A stretch of 64,000 bases of DNA from an uncultured Lachnospiraceae bacterium. GTDB lineage: Bacteria; Bacillota; Clostridia; Lachnospirales; Lachnospiraceae. Position numbers and translations under genes: made by a program. The notes below the pieces were generated by a model. It made no database searches. It saw nothing but the letters and a program-made list of their open reading frames with translations, and was not told where the DNA came from. How positions within the stretch are numbered: position 1 is the first letter of the stretch; each line of letters starts with the position of its first letter. The DNA lies in contig CAJUNP010000005.1 of assembly GCA_910587935.1 (NCBI GenBank), forward strand, positions 43,909 to 107,908. The letters are read 5' to 3'. Shown in pieces: positions 52,357 through 61,330 of this stretch.

Positions 52357-53115
52357 TTGAAACTAAGTTATTTTGAATTATTGTCACCGGAACCGGTGGA
52401 AATAAAAAATGCCGGCGGCATCCTTTCGCCTAAACTGCGAAGTATTGCAGCGCTCGGATATAATACTTACCAATATTATTTATCCATTCTGCTGCTGGAC
52501 GCAGAAACATTGTTATCCATGTTCGGCGGCTCGGATCAATACAAAAGAATGCCAAAAGAAGCTCAAGAGCAAATCCATATTTTTGATTTGCTGACAGCAA
52601 GCGAGCAGTCTTATTCGCTGCTGCAAAACATCTTAAACTTTTTTATAAAAGAAGAGATTATCTATTCACCCGAAAACAAAGGCTTTGTAAGCAGAAACGG
52701 TTCCAGGGAAAGCGGCATCATTACAAAAGACCTGTACCCGCAGGTCTGCGATCTGATATGCCAGCGCAATTGTGTCAAATTTGACCGAAAGGAAGATTTA
52801 TCAAGGGTTAAAAGCAAAAAAGCGCTGGAAATCATGAAAAAGCTGCAAAAAGGAAGAGCCGAACGGTTGAGACAGACAAAGACCGATCAAAATATGGAAT
52901 TGGGAAATATCATATCGGCCGTTGCAAGTAAAAGTCATTCCTTAAACATATTAAACATTTGGGATCTGACCGTTTTCCAGCTTTGGGACTGCTTTGCAAG
53001 ACTGACCAATAACAGTATCTATGATATTCAATCCATGAGTGTTGCGGCATGGGGTAATAAAAACAATTACTTTGACGTAACCGCATGGTTTAAAAGAATT
53101 GAAACGGATAAATAA
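52357..53115 (+). CDS. Tail-assembly-chaperone-like protein, module B
   Basis: 252 residues, helical, no membrane segment. It has the same genomic place (before a terminator and a tube-like gene) and similar C-terminal pattern (LTVFQLWDCFARL...AAWGNKNNYFDVTAWF) as the 240-residue protein of module A. Function inferred from position only. Confidence 0.6.
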   Translation: MKLSYFELLSPEPVEIKNAGGILSPKLRSIAALGYNTYQYYLSILLLDAETLLSMFGGSDQYKRMPKEAQEQIHIFDLLTASEQSYSLLQNILNFFIKEEIIYSPENKGFVSRNGSRESGIITKDLYPQVCDLICQRNCVKFDRKEDLSRVKSKKALEIMKKLQKGRAERLRQTKTDQNMELGNIISAVASKSHSLNILNIWDLTVFQLWDCFARLTNNSIYDIQSMSVAAWGNKNNYFDVTAWFKRIETDK

Positions 53116-53140
53116 GACGCATTTCTTATGGGTCTTTTTT
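53114..53140 (+). terminator. Terminator between chaperone-like and tube-like genes, module B
   Basis: AAGAC (53114-53118) pairs with GTCTT (53132-53136), extended by the bases inside, then TTTT. It starts inside the stop codon of the upstream gene. Equivalent to the module A terminator. Confidence 0.75.
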
Positions 53141-53179
53141 ATTATACAATTACATTTTATTTTTAAGGAGGAAATTCTA

Positions 53180-53911
53180 ATGACAAACCCAAACATGACA
53201 AACAGAGAGGTCTGCGACCTTATTTTTGTGGATTACTCCACAAAGAAACCTTTTCTGAATCTTGATTTCGCCAACGTAACGACTACGGAACTCACCGGTG
53301 AATCGGTGTTTGCTTACGGGGGAAAAGGCCATCCCAAACGTATGGCATTTTCCGGTGAACGCGGCGGTACTCTTACCATTGAAACACAGATTCAGACCGT
53401 CAAATTGTGGCAGATGATTACCGGCGGCGAGGTCTCCAAATCCGCCAGATTCGTAACAAGGGTTGAAGCTGCCGTTGACAATGACGGCACTTCCGTTACG
53501 CTCACCGATACGCCCGTTGCAGAATCGGTTGTTGTTTACGCAGACGGAGACGACTGCGGAACAGAGCTTGCATGCACTGTGGCGGATAAGGTAATCACGC
53601 TTACTACCGCACTTACAGCCGGTGACAAGTTAATCATTTATTATATGAAAGAAGTTACGGAGGGCGTACAGCGCGTTAACATTAAGTCTACAAGCTTCCC
53701 GAAGAACTTTATCGTTTACGGCGATACCGTTATGAAAACCGAAAACGACGAAGTACTTCCTTATAAGCTCACGGCATACAGGGCTGCTCCTCAGGGCAAT
53801 ATGTCTCTCAGTTTTTCAAACTCCGGCGATCCCGGCTCCATCACCATTACGTGTGATCTTCTGGCCGACGGCGACGACAATATTCTCGACCTCATTCTGA
53901 TCGAGGAATAA
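53180..53911 (+). CDS. Tail-tube-like structural protein, module B
   Basis: 243 residues starting MTNPNMTNREVCDLIF after AAGGAGGAAATTCTA. Beta-rich; the segment FSGERGGTLTIETQIQTVKL is typical of tail-tube proteins, and an Ig-like insert (about 105-150) matches the one in the module A protein. It ends DLLADGDDNILDLILIEE. Likely the second major tail component; tape measure is the expected downstream gene, here displaced by cargo. Confidence 0.7.
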   Translation: MTNPNMTNREVCDLIFVDYSTKKPFLNLDFANVTTTELTGESVFAYGGKGHPKRMAFSGERGGTLTIETQIQTVKLWQMITGGEVSKSARFVTRVEAAVDNDGTSVTLTDTPVAESVVVYADGDDCGTELACTVADKVITLTTALTAGDKLIIYYMKEVTEGVQRVNIKSTSFPKNFIVYGDTVMKTENDEVLPYKLTAYRAAPQGNMSLSFSNSGDPGSITITCDLLADGDDNILDLILIEE

Positions 53912-53919
53912 TTCTTTTA

Positions 53920-53946
53920 AGGAGAGCGGTTTTATACTGCTCTCCT
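53920..53946 (+). terminator. Hairpin after the module B tube-like gene
   Basis: AGGAGAGC (53920-53927) pairs with GCTCTCCT (53939-53946). No T run, so termination may be partial. Confidence 0.55.
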
Positions 53947-54006
53947 GTCTACGTAAAGTTATAAATTTGCAGTTTTATCAAAATTTTTTACAAGGAGGAT
54001 GTTTTT

Positions 54007-54159
54007 ATGATTACTTTATTCAGACTGTTCAGGCTTTGGCGGTTAAAGACAAAATGGAAATTGTCATTTTATCAGTTTTTAGACAGCCAGTTAAAAAATC
54101 CGGAAGAATTGCAGAAAAAAATTGTTCATGAAATTGCTGAATTATTGCACAGCGCATAA
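54007..54159 (+). CDS. Small protein (50 aa) after the tube-like gene
   Basis: ATG at 54007 follows CAAGGAGGATGTTTTT. Product MITLFRLFRLWRLKTKWKLS..., helical and basic at the N-terminus, acidic later (KNPEELQKKIVHEIAELL). Its place between tube and tape measure is that of a tail chaperone, but this is only positional. Confidence 0.55.
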   Translation: MITLFRLFRLWRLKTKWKLSFYQFLDSQLKNPEELQKKIVHEIAELLHSA

Positions 54160-54351
54160 GAAAGGCTCCACTTGACTTTTCAAAATCTGTCCTTCTGTCC
54201 GGCGGCTTACCTGAAAAACTGACTTGAAAAATTGGATTTATGTGGCATAATATGATTAAATAATTTTGTAGTAATAATAAAAAAAGGAGGGAATACATAG
54301 CAATCGTATATTTTTGATAAACCGAAGAATATAGTAAAAATGGAGGTCTTT

Positions 54352-57300
54352 ATGAAGAAAAAATTGTTATGTATATTATTATCCACAGCAATGATGTTTA
54401 CAGCCGTGGACTCTTTGGCGCTGGCCGCGGAACGCCCCACAGAACCGCAAACGGCAGTCGAAGAAACACAGGGTGAAACAGATGCAGATACAAAACTTCA
54501 AGCAGAATATCATAGCATTGATGCAATCAGAGAATTTCTAAACCAGGAAAAAGTCGGCAAAACAAACGCTGTCACTTATGCGGAACAACCGAATTTGACA
54601 GCGCCTTATCATGCAGGCGCGTTGTCCGATTCCACATTAGAATCGGCAGCTGCCATGATTCGTCAAATTCGTTTTATAGCAGGTTTGTCCTATGAAATGT
54701 ATTTACATGACGAATACAATCAGTTTAGTCAGGCGGCGGCTCTCTTAAGTTATGTTAATCACGGATTGAACCCGGAACCTTTCCAGCCGGAAGATATGTC
54801 CGAGGAACTCTTTAAACAAGGTTGTGACGGAGCCGCAAACTCCGCCCTTGCCTATGCCAGCGACCCATCGCAAACTTTAAACGGCGTCCTTGTTGACATA
54901 TGGATGGCAGCGCATGACGGACACAGCCTGCGCGGCCAATTGTTGAATCCATCTATGGAACAAATTGGTTTCGGTGCGGTCCAGGACAGCAATGGAATAT
55001 ACGGCGCAATGTATACCGCAGACCACTCCGGCAAAGCGGAAACGGTATTTGGCGTTGCATGGCCTGCCCAAAATATGCCGACTGACTATTTTGACAAAGA
55101 TGCCCCTTGGTCCGTATCTACCGGAGAGTCCCTGATAGCTTCGGACATTCGTATAACGCTTACAAGGGAATCCGACGGAACTGAATGGACATTTTCCGAG
55201 GAAGCGGCAGACGGTTTGTTCTCTGTAGACAATGGTACTTCCGGACAAAGCGGAACTATTATTTTCCGCCCGGAAACGCCTGAGATTTCAGAATATACGG
55301 ACGGAGATATTTATGAGGTAAAAATTACGAAGGATGAAAATCCCTATCTTAATTACCGCGTTCAGTTCTTCTCTCTATCTGAAGAAGAAAAATTAACCGC
55401 ACCGGAAGCAAACATCCCAGCCGGAGAAACTGTTGCAAAAGATACCAAATTAATACTGACAAGCAAAGAATCCGCTTCGATTTACTACACGCTTGACGGC
55501 ACAGAGCCAACATCAGACAGTACCGTGTATACGGAACCGATTTCTATTGAAGCGGATATGACAGTGAAGGCAATTGCGGTAAAAGACGGCTATGAAAACA
55601 GCGATATTGTTACATTTACCTACACCATGGCGGAAAATGCTCCCGTACAATATACTGTAAAATTCGACACGCAGGACTTGGGGGAGCCAATTGAGCCGGA
55701 AACCGTGAATATTGGTGAAACGCTTACAGAACCGGAATCCCCAACAGCCGATGATTATGTTTTTAAGGGCTGGTATCAGGAACCAGACTGTATCAACGCA
55801 TGGAATTTTGAGACGGATGTTGTAGAATCCGATATCACTTTATATGCAAAATGGGGTAATACAGACGAGGCCGCAGCGGAATCCGATACCGCATATATTG
55901 TCACCTACGATATGCAGGGCATTGGAGAACAAATTGACCCGGAAACCGTAAGTGAGGGCGAAATGCTCACAAAACCTGATACCCCAACAGCAGACGGATA
56001 TACATTTGCCGAATGGTATCAGGAGCCAGAGTGCATTAATCTATGGGATTTTGAAACGGATGCGATCACGCAGGACACTGTTTTGTATGCGAAATGGATA
56101 CAGGGAAATGAGGCCGCTATCTCAGACGAAACCGCTGCTGCAGAAGAGCGTATCGATTTGAGCGCCAAACTAACCGATACTCAGACAAGCAAGATTGCAC
56201 CAAGAGTCTATAACGGCAAGGCATATGAACCTTCCATAAAAGTTACGGCCTTTAACGGAAAGAAACGAGTAACATTAAAAAAGGACAGGGACTATAAGCT
56301 CACATATCAAAACAATACACATGCCGGCGTAGAGACAGCTTCCGTAACCATATCGGGAATTGGGAAATATACAGGAAGTGTGATAAAAAAATTTACAATC
56401 ACCCCTAAAAATGTTAATAAACTAAAGATTATTACAGGAAGCAAGCTCACCACTGACAGAACGGCTCCAATTGTTATATATGACGGAAAAACCAAGTTAA
56501 ACAATGGGTGGTTTCTTGCTGAATATACTGATGCAAAAGATCCTAAAAAAGCGAAAGTCACGATAACTCCAAAAGCAACAACAACCGACTATACAGGATC
56601 TGTTACTTCAAAACTTACGGTGTATGATGTTCCGAGAGAATACTATATTAATTCAGTTACGCCAGAAATTACCGGAGATACTCTATATACCGGAAAGGCC
56701 ATTAAACGGAATGTAAAAATTACAATAGGGGATACCGAACTTAAGTATAATAAAGACTACAAGGTGCAGTACCAAAATAATGTAAATGTCGGAACAGCCA
56801 TCATGATTATCACCGGAAAGGGCCAATATAAAGGTAAAATTGTAAGTACCTTTAACATTGGCAAGGTGGATATCAATAAAACGGCACCCGCAGAAAATAT
56901 CCCTCAGCATGTGAAAATAGCAGACATATCCCCAAGAACCTTTAACGGAAAAGAGCAAAAACCTGCTGTAACAATAAAAACAATGGGTAATAAAAAACTG
57001 GCTTTAAACAAAGACTATACCGTTACCTATTCCAATAATATTCACGCCGGAACCGCTTCAATTACAATAACGGGAATGGGCAATAACTGTACCGGAAAAA
57101 CCACCGTCAAATTTAGAATTGAACCACAGCAGATTAAAAAGGCAGCGGTAAGGCTTATCAGGGGAAAAGATGGAGCGCCGAACACCATTGCATTAACCTA
57201 TAACAAAAAAACGCTGCTGGAATATGCTGATTATATCATTACTGAATATGGAGAAATGAAAAACAAAAAAATTCCGGTCACAATAGAAGGCCGCAGCGAC

Positions 57301-58623
57301 TTCACCGGCAGCATAACGAAAAAGTTAAATGTTGAAGCGCCTGAAGAAGATCCAAACAGTTCCGCCGCATCGGCCTCAAAAAACATAAACAGGCAGAATT
57401 ATGGATCATATGAAGGCTGTATCGTAAATTCCTATTTACAAAAAAATGACGACGGCACTTTTATGCGTGTAGAGCACCTCGGTCAAAAGAATGTTTGTAT
57501 TGAATCATACGCACCGGACTATACGTTTACCGGTAAAAAAATAATCAAAACGGAGCTTCCAAAATTCGGTGGATTTTACTCTGGCAAAGATTACTATTTT
57601 CTTGTCTTTGGACAGGATAACCCCAAGGAAGACAATACGGTAGAGGTCATACGGATCGTAAAGTATGATAAAAGCTGGGAACGCAAAGGATCTGTCAGTA
57701 TCTTCGGCGGAAATACCGTTTCCCCGTTTAAAAACGGCAGTCTCCGCATGGCGGAATACGAGGATACGCTGTTTATCCGTACCTGCCACCAAATGTACAG
57801 AAGCAGTGACGGACACCAGCATCAGGCAAATGTTGCAATTAGCATAAATATACCAACTATGGAAATACTTGAGCAGTATCTGGGAATACACCACTCCGCA
57901 TATTCAAGCCATTCCTTTAATCAGTTTATCCTGATTGATGATTCTGACTTGCTGGTAGTCGACCATGGCGACGCTTACCCGCGTTCGGTTTCACTGGCAA
58001 AATATGGGCAGAAAATAGGTACGCAGGGTATTTTGGGTAAAGGGTCCTACAGTGTCGCAGCACTGTTAATACAGGGAAATCGTAACAACCCTGCTACAGG
58101 CGTATCCGTCGGCGGCTTCGAAACATCTGACACTGCTTATCTGATAGCCGGAAATTCAGTGGAGCAGAATCCCGCAACTTACACAACAAGCGGTGTACGC
58201 AACATTTATGTGACAAGTACGCGAAAAGATGATTTCTCAAAAAATGGTAATACAGTCCATTGGATTACAAACCATAAGTATATTGAATATACTGACGCAA
58301 AAGGCACACAGAAAAAAACTCCTGAAGCATCCGTTTCCACCCCTCATCTAGTGAAGATCAATGGCAATGAAATGATGCTGCTGTGGACGGAATCAACAAT
58401 AACCATAGAAAACAATACGCCGGTAACTGCTTCTACTTCACAAAAGTGTGTCCTGCTCAACGGAGCCGGTGAACCTGTTTCCGGTATATACAGTTTTGAA
58501 GGTCCCATCTCTGACTGTAAGCCAATTGTGGATAACGGAAAACTGATTTGGTATTATACCAACAACAGTACGCCTAAATTCTGCACACTGAATATCAGTG
58601 ACGTCAGAAAGCAGCCTAAATAA
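54352..58623 (+). CDS. Large secreted CAP-domain surface protein with InlB and Ig-like repeats
   Basis: 1423 residues. Signal peptide to about residue 26; CAP/SCP domain at about 85-220 (LLSYVNHGLNPEPF, VLVDIWMAAHDGHSLRGQLL, IGFGAV); chitobiase C-terminal-like domain at about 348-423 (SIYYTLDGTEPTSDSTVYTE); two InlB B-repeats at 433-501 and 513-582 (FKGWYQEPDCINAWNFETD and FAEWYQEPECINLWDFETD); at least three Ig-like repeats of the KDYKVQYQNNVNVGTA type at 613-1000; and an unclassified beta-rich C-terminus. No LPXTG motif. Start follows GGAGGTCTTT. It lies inside the tail gene cluster, so it is probably cargo that alters the host surface. Confidence 0.85.
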   Translation: MKKKLLCILLSTAMMFTAVDSLALAAERPTEPQTAVEETQGETDADTKLQAEYHSIDAIREFLNQEKVGKTNAVTYAEQPNLTAPYHAGALSDSTLESAAAMIRQIRFIAGLSYEMYLHDEYNQFSQAAALLSYVNHGLNPEPFQPEDMSEELFKQGCDGAANSALAYASDPSQTLNGVLVDIWMAAHDGHSLRGQLLNPSMEQIGFGAVQDSNGIYGAMYTADHSGKAETVFGVAWPAQNMPTDYFDKDAPWSVSTGESLIASDIRITLTRESDGTEWTFSEEAADGLFSVDNGTSGQSGTIIFRPETPEISEYTDGDIYEVKITKDENPYLNYRVQFFSLSEEEKLTAPEANIPAGETVAKDTKLILTSKESASIYYTLDGTEPTSDSTVYTEPISIEADMTVKAIAVKDGYENSDIVTFTYTMAENAPVQYTVKFDTQDLGEPIEPETVNIGETLTEPESPTADDYVFKGWYQEPDCINAWNFETDVVESDITLYAKWGNTDEAAAESDTAYIVTYDMQGIGEQIDPETVSEGEMLTKPDTPTADGYTFAEWYQEPECINLWDFETDAITQDTVLYAKWIQGNEAAISDETAAAEERIDLSAKLTDTQTSKIAPRVYNGKAYEPSIKVTAFNGKKRVTLKKDRDYKLTYQNNTHAGVETASVTISGIGKYTGSVIKKFTITPKNVNKLKIITGSKLTTDRTAPIVIYDGKTKLNNGWFLAEYTDAKDPKKAKVTITPKATTTDYTGSVTSKLTVYDVPREYYINSVTPEITGDTLYTGKAIKRNVKITIGDTELKYNKDYKVQYQNNVNVGTAIMIITGKGQYKGKIVSTFNIGKVDINKTAPAENIPQHVKIADISPRTFNGKEQKPAVTIKTMGNKKLALNKDYTVTYSNNIHAGTASITITGMGNNCTGKTTVKFRIEPQQIKKAAVRLIRGKDGAPNTIALTYNKKTLLEYADYIITEYGEMKNKKIPVTIEGRSDFTGSITKKLNVEAPEEDPNSSAASASKNINRQNYGSYEGCIVNSYLQKNDDGTFMRVEHLGQKNVCIESYAPDYTFTGKKIIKTELPKFGGFYSGKDYYFLVFGQDNPKEDNTVEVIRIVKYDKSWERKGSVSIFGGNTVSPFKNGSLRMAEYEDTLFIRTCHQMYRSSDGHQHQANVAISINIPTMEILEQYLGIHHSAYSSHSFNQFILIDDSDLLVVDHGDAYPRSVSLAKYGQKIGTQGILGKGSYSVAALLIQGNRNNPATGVSVGGFETSDTAYLIAGNSVEQNPATYTTSGVRNIYVTSTRKDDFSKNGNTVHWITNHKYIEYTDAKGTQKKTPEASVSTPHLVKINGNEMMLLWTESTITIENNTPVTASTSQKCVLLNGAGEPVSGIYSFEGPISDCKPIVDNGKLIWYYTNNSTPKFCTLNISDVRKQPK

Positions 58624-58654
58624 AACCGTATATCTACTCAGAATGATATATGAA

Positions 58655-58695
58655 AAATCTCACAACCAGCATATTTTTGCTGATTGTGAGATTTT
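58655..58695 (+). terminator. Terminator after the surface-protein gene
   Basis: AATCTCACAA with an inner CAGCA/TGCTG pairs with TTGTGAGATT, followed by TTT. Clear stem-loop. Confidence 0.8.
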
Positions 58696-58733
58696 ACGCT
58701 TTTATAAATTTCAAAAAAAGAAGATAATACTGG

Positions 58734-59138
58734 ATGGAATACAAAATATTTTTTCTTTTACAACTTCCATACGGTATGAACCATAGGGCCAAACATATAA
58801 TATTTATTTTTGAAATATTAACAAGTCCTGCTTCATATCCTGCAATGGTAATATTTATTCTTATATGTTCAATCAATTCTATTATATTTGCTAAAAAAAT
58901 AATAATAGCTATAATTGTTAATACAATGTGTGGTTTCGCTTTCTTTAAATTGTATTGTTCAAAAAAATCATTCAGTAATAATATTGCTCAGACTCATCCT
59001 GTTATCGCTGGCATTACAGCTATATTAGCATTATTTGACGGTACTGCATTAGTAAATATGGCAATTCAGAAAACACCTTTCAATTTTGATTGGTCGAGTT
59101 TACCAGATGGCATTGATAAAATCATTGGAATGCTGTAA
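58734..59138 (+). CDS. Putative small membrane protein, hypothetical
   Basis: 134 residues with two or three hydrophobic segments (IIFIFEILTSPASYPAMVIF, IIIAIIVNTMCGFAFFKLY, VIAGITAILALFDGTALVN). No strong ribosome site at 58734; base composition is AT-rich compared with neighbours, suggesting a separate origin. May be genuine or a degraded gene. Confidence 0.4.
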   Translation: MEYKIFFLLQLPYGMNHRAKHIIFIFEILTSPASYPAMVIFILICSINSIIFAKKIIIAIIVNTMCGFAFFKLYCSKKSFSNNIAQTHPVIAGITAILALFDGTALVNMAIQKTPFNFDWSSLPDGIDKIIGML

Positions 59139-59218
59139 GTGAGCATTTAAGACGAAATATACTGTTTTTATTTAATAACTTTTATTCAATTTAATAAGAA
59201 AGAACATGATATTATAAA

Positions 59219-59330
59219 CTAAAACATCTCATTAATAAATTTCTTATACAATTTATCATCAATTTCAATTAAAGATTTTTTACCATCTTTCCATTGAATT
59301 GCAATTGTAAAAATTCCTTTATTTTTTGCA
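59219..59330 (-). pseudogene. C-terminal remnant of an unidentified gene
   Basis: On the minus strand a 37-codon open stretch ends KDGKKSLIEIDDKLYKKFIN-EMF and a TAG at 59221-59219. Upstream the frame is cut at about 59330 by unrelated sequence. It looks like the 3' end of a protein gene broken by rearrangement. The 200 bases that follow (to 59523) hold no gene I can support and may be an IS21 end. Confidence 0.45.
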
Positions 59331-59523
59331 GAAAGTCCGGCAAGTATACCTACTCATACGGAAGCGCTCAGACAAGCCGGCCTCAAAACATGACGTACGC
59401 CACCAATGCACAAATTACTGCCTTTGTCAACAAACGAATATTTGAATATTCTTGTTCGATAAAATCACACTTCCAGAAATCTGGAAATCAGATGTCCGGG
59501 AAGTGGAAATCATCTTATGCGAG

Positions 59524-59850
59524 TTACTCGCGTAATGCTTTATCCAAGCCATATACCTCTCGCATTGAAATGTCATGTTGGGCATCTATGCTTGTGATGT
59601 TGATGCGATAGCTGTCATGAGCAATGCGGTCAATGATTGCATCTGCCAATGGGCTGTCATTACCACCCAGTTGGTCATACCACTCCTCAAATTCATACTG
59701 GGAGCAGAAAATCGTTGAAGATTTCTTACGTCTCCTGTGGAGTAGTTCGAAGATATCTCTTTGTTCTGAATACGTTGGTTTCAATAGAAGCCATTCATCC
59801 AGAATCAGGACAACAGGATTAGCATATTTAGCCATGACTGCCTGTATCAC
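59524..59850 (-). pseudogene. 3' fragment of an IS21-family istB gene
   Basis: 108 codons matching the C-terminal half of IstB-type ATPase helpers: VVLILDEWLLLKPT (Walker B region), SEQRDIFELLHRRRKKSSTI, GGNDSPLADAIIDRIAHDSY. The N-terminal half with Walker A and the istA transposase are missing, so this is a dead insertion-sequence remnant. Confidence 0.85.
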
Positions 59851-59936
59851 CCGATTCTGTCAACCTAACACTAACAAATTTTTCAAAAAAATTTCTCTCC
59901 CCTAATACCACCAGCAAAATCTCTTTCTCCCCCATA

Positions 59937-59965
59937 TTGAATTCAGCCCCTTTTTCATGTATAAT
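59937..59965 (+). promoter_or_regulatory. Promoter of the toxin-antitoxin operon
   Basis: TTGAAT (59937-59942), 17-base spacer, TATAAT (59960-59965), 58 bases before the antitoxin start. Confidence 0.7.
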
Positions 59966-60022
59966 CTACCCATAGAAAGAAACACTTTTTCATAGACCCT
60001 GATCATGAAAGGAGGCTTTCCC

Positions 60023-60265
60023 ATGAGCACTTTAGACGCAACCGTATCCATGCTCGAAGCAATGCCGGAAGATGCGAGGATCAAAGTCATGGAATTCACC
60101 CGGAAACTGTTCACATCCAGAAAACCCGCAAACCCATTCGTCCCGGTCAGTCAGGAACAGATCCTTTCCGACCTTGCCGAATCACGCCAGCAGATTTCTG
60201 ATGGCAAGGGGCTTGACATGGAAGACGCTCTGAAAAGGATGGGTAAACAGCATGGATTCATTTGA
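60023..60265 (+). CDS. Type II antitoxin
   Basis: 80 residues starting MSTLDATVSMLEAMPEDARI after AAAGGAGG. Helical, with the acidic end SDLAESRQQISDGKGLDMED typical of antitoxins paired with RelE/ParE toxins. Overlaps the toxin start by 14 bases. Inserted between the surface protein and tape-measure genes, probably stabilising the element. Confidence 0.8.
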   Translation: MSTLDATVSMLEAMPEDARIKVMEFTRKLFTSRKPANPFVPVSQEQILSDLAESRQQISDGKGLDMEDALKRMGKQHGFI

Positions 60266-60584
60266 CGTGATTATCTCACCAAAAGCGCTGTCACAGCTGA
60301 ACGACTACATCGATTACTTACAGTACACCCTGCTGAATGACCAGGCAGCCTACAATGTATGGCAGGATGCCCTGGAGACACGCGACCAGCTTTCAAAAGT
60401 CGCTGGCAGCCTGAAATTATGTACCCATCCCCAGCTGAAAAAGCACGGATACCACATCATCCATTTCATGCGGCACCGCTATCTCATGCTTTACCGGATA
60501 GAAGGCACAATCGCTTATGTGGATGCCATATACCACCAGCTCCAGGATTACGAAAATATTTTTGCAGACGAATCAGGCCACTAA
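60252..60584 (+). CDS. RelE/ParE-family toxin
   Basis: 110 residues: a RelE/ParE-like fold with the N-terminal helix pair (FDVIISPKALSQLNDYIDYL), LTHPQLKKHGYHIIHF-like core (TLHPQ region reads LCTHPQLKKHGYHIIHFMRH), and the final strand RYLMLYRIEGTIAYVDAIYH. Would act on ribosomal mRNA or gyrase; which one cannot be told. Overlap with the antitoxin gene implies coupled translation. Confidence 0.82.
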   Translation: MDSFDVIISPKALSQLNDYIDYLQYTLLNDQAAYNVWQDALETRDQLSKVAGSLKLCTHPQLKKHGYHIIHFMRHRYLMLYRIEGTIAYVDAIYHQLQDYENIFADESGH

Positions 60585-60586
60585 AA

Positions 60587-60625
60587 CAAAACCGGAATGG
60601 GAATATGCCCCTTTCCGGTTTACTT
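60587..60625 (+). terminator. Terminator after the toxin gene
   Basis: AAACCGGAA with GGG/CCC inside pairs with TTCCGGTTT, followed by ACTTTAT. Confidence 0.75.
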
Positions 60626-60750
60626 TATCCCTTATTCATTTTCATCCCCAAAGTTCCACCGAACCTCAATCCTCTCCGCCAGCCCCGCATCCGAAATCTC
60701 CTGCCCAGCCTGCCGATCTCCGCATCATCCCCCTTCTTCCTCTCCAAAAT

Positions 60751-61061
60751 GAACAGCAGCGCAGTCTGATCCGGCAAAAGCTAGTGTACTGACATGTTGA
60801 CATTTAGATTTACCATTGCCTCCTTAAGAGGCAGTAGTAAATGTAGGGTACAAAGAACTCAGGTAAGGCGGATTCTGTGGGACTTGGCATAAGCTATATC
60901 CGGAAAATCCAGAACGGAACCCTTTCCGAGGAAGAATTATCCGACGAAGAGCTGTCCGAAAAAATTGAACGGTATCAGGAATGGTATGATAAAGCGCAGG
61001 ATGTACAAAATACCATCCAGGATCTTTACGAACAGCAGCGCAGCCTGATCCGGCAAAAGCT
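60751..61061 (+). repeat. 32-base direct repeat flanking a 247-base segment
   Basis: GAACAGCAGCGCAG... to AAAAGCT occurs at 60751-60782 and 61030-61061 with one mismatch; offset 279 bases. The second copy lies in tape-measure-like coding sequence, the first in non-coding sequence. A footprint of duplication or recombination. Confidence 0.8.
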
Positions 61062-61260
61062 TGACAACATCCTGACCTATTACGATGACATGGACAGCTA
61101 CCTGTCTTCCATTACTTCCAAAATGGAATCCCTCATTTCCCTGCATGATGAAATGGGCAGACGAAGCTCCTTTACGGAACTGGTTGAATATTTTTGTAAA
61201 TTTTTCAGAATTTATGAAAAGCTAGAATCCCCCAATCCCCTAGTTTTACCGGGTTCCCAT
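60877..61260 (+). pseudogene. Displaced fragment of a tape-measure-type coiled-coil protein
   Basis: Open frame with IRKIQNGTLSEEELSDEELS, then EKIERYQEWYDKAQDVQNTI and QKLDNILTYYDDMDSYLSSI; this coiled-coil pattern is typical of the late part of Lachnospiraceae tail tape-measure proteins. It has no proper start (GTG 60877 without a ribosome site) and sits before, not after, the N-terminal part at 61331, so the gene order is scrambled. From about 61200 it runs into non-homologous sequence. Confidence 0.6.
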
Positions 61261-61330
61261 ACCCCCCTCCCGTTTTTCTTATTATGATAGACGCAATAAA
61301 AAACAACAAATATGAAAGGTCGGTGACAAA

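Noticed and set aside
59294..59611. 105-codon plus-strand frame near the IS21 remnant
   Set aside because: Composite of unrelated fragments antisense to the istB remnant, with no ribosome site or domain.
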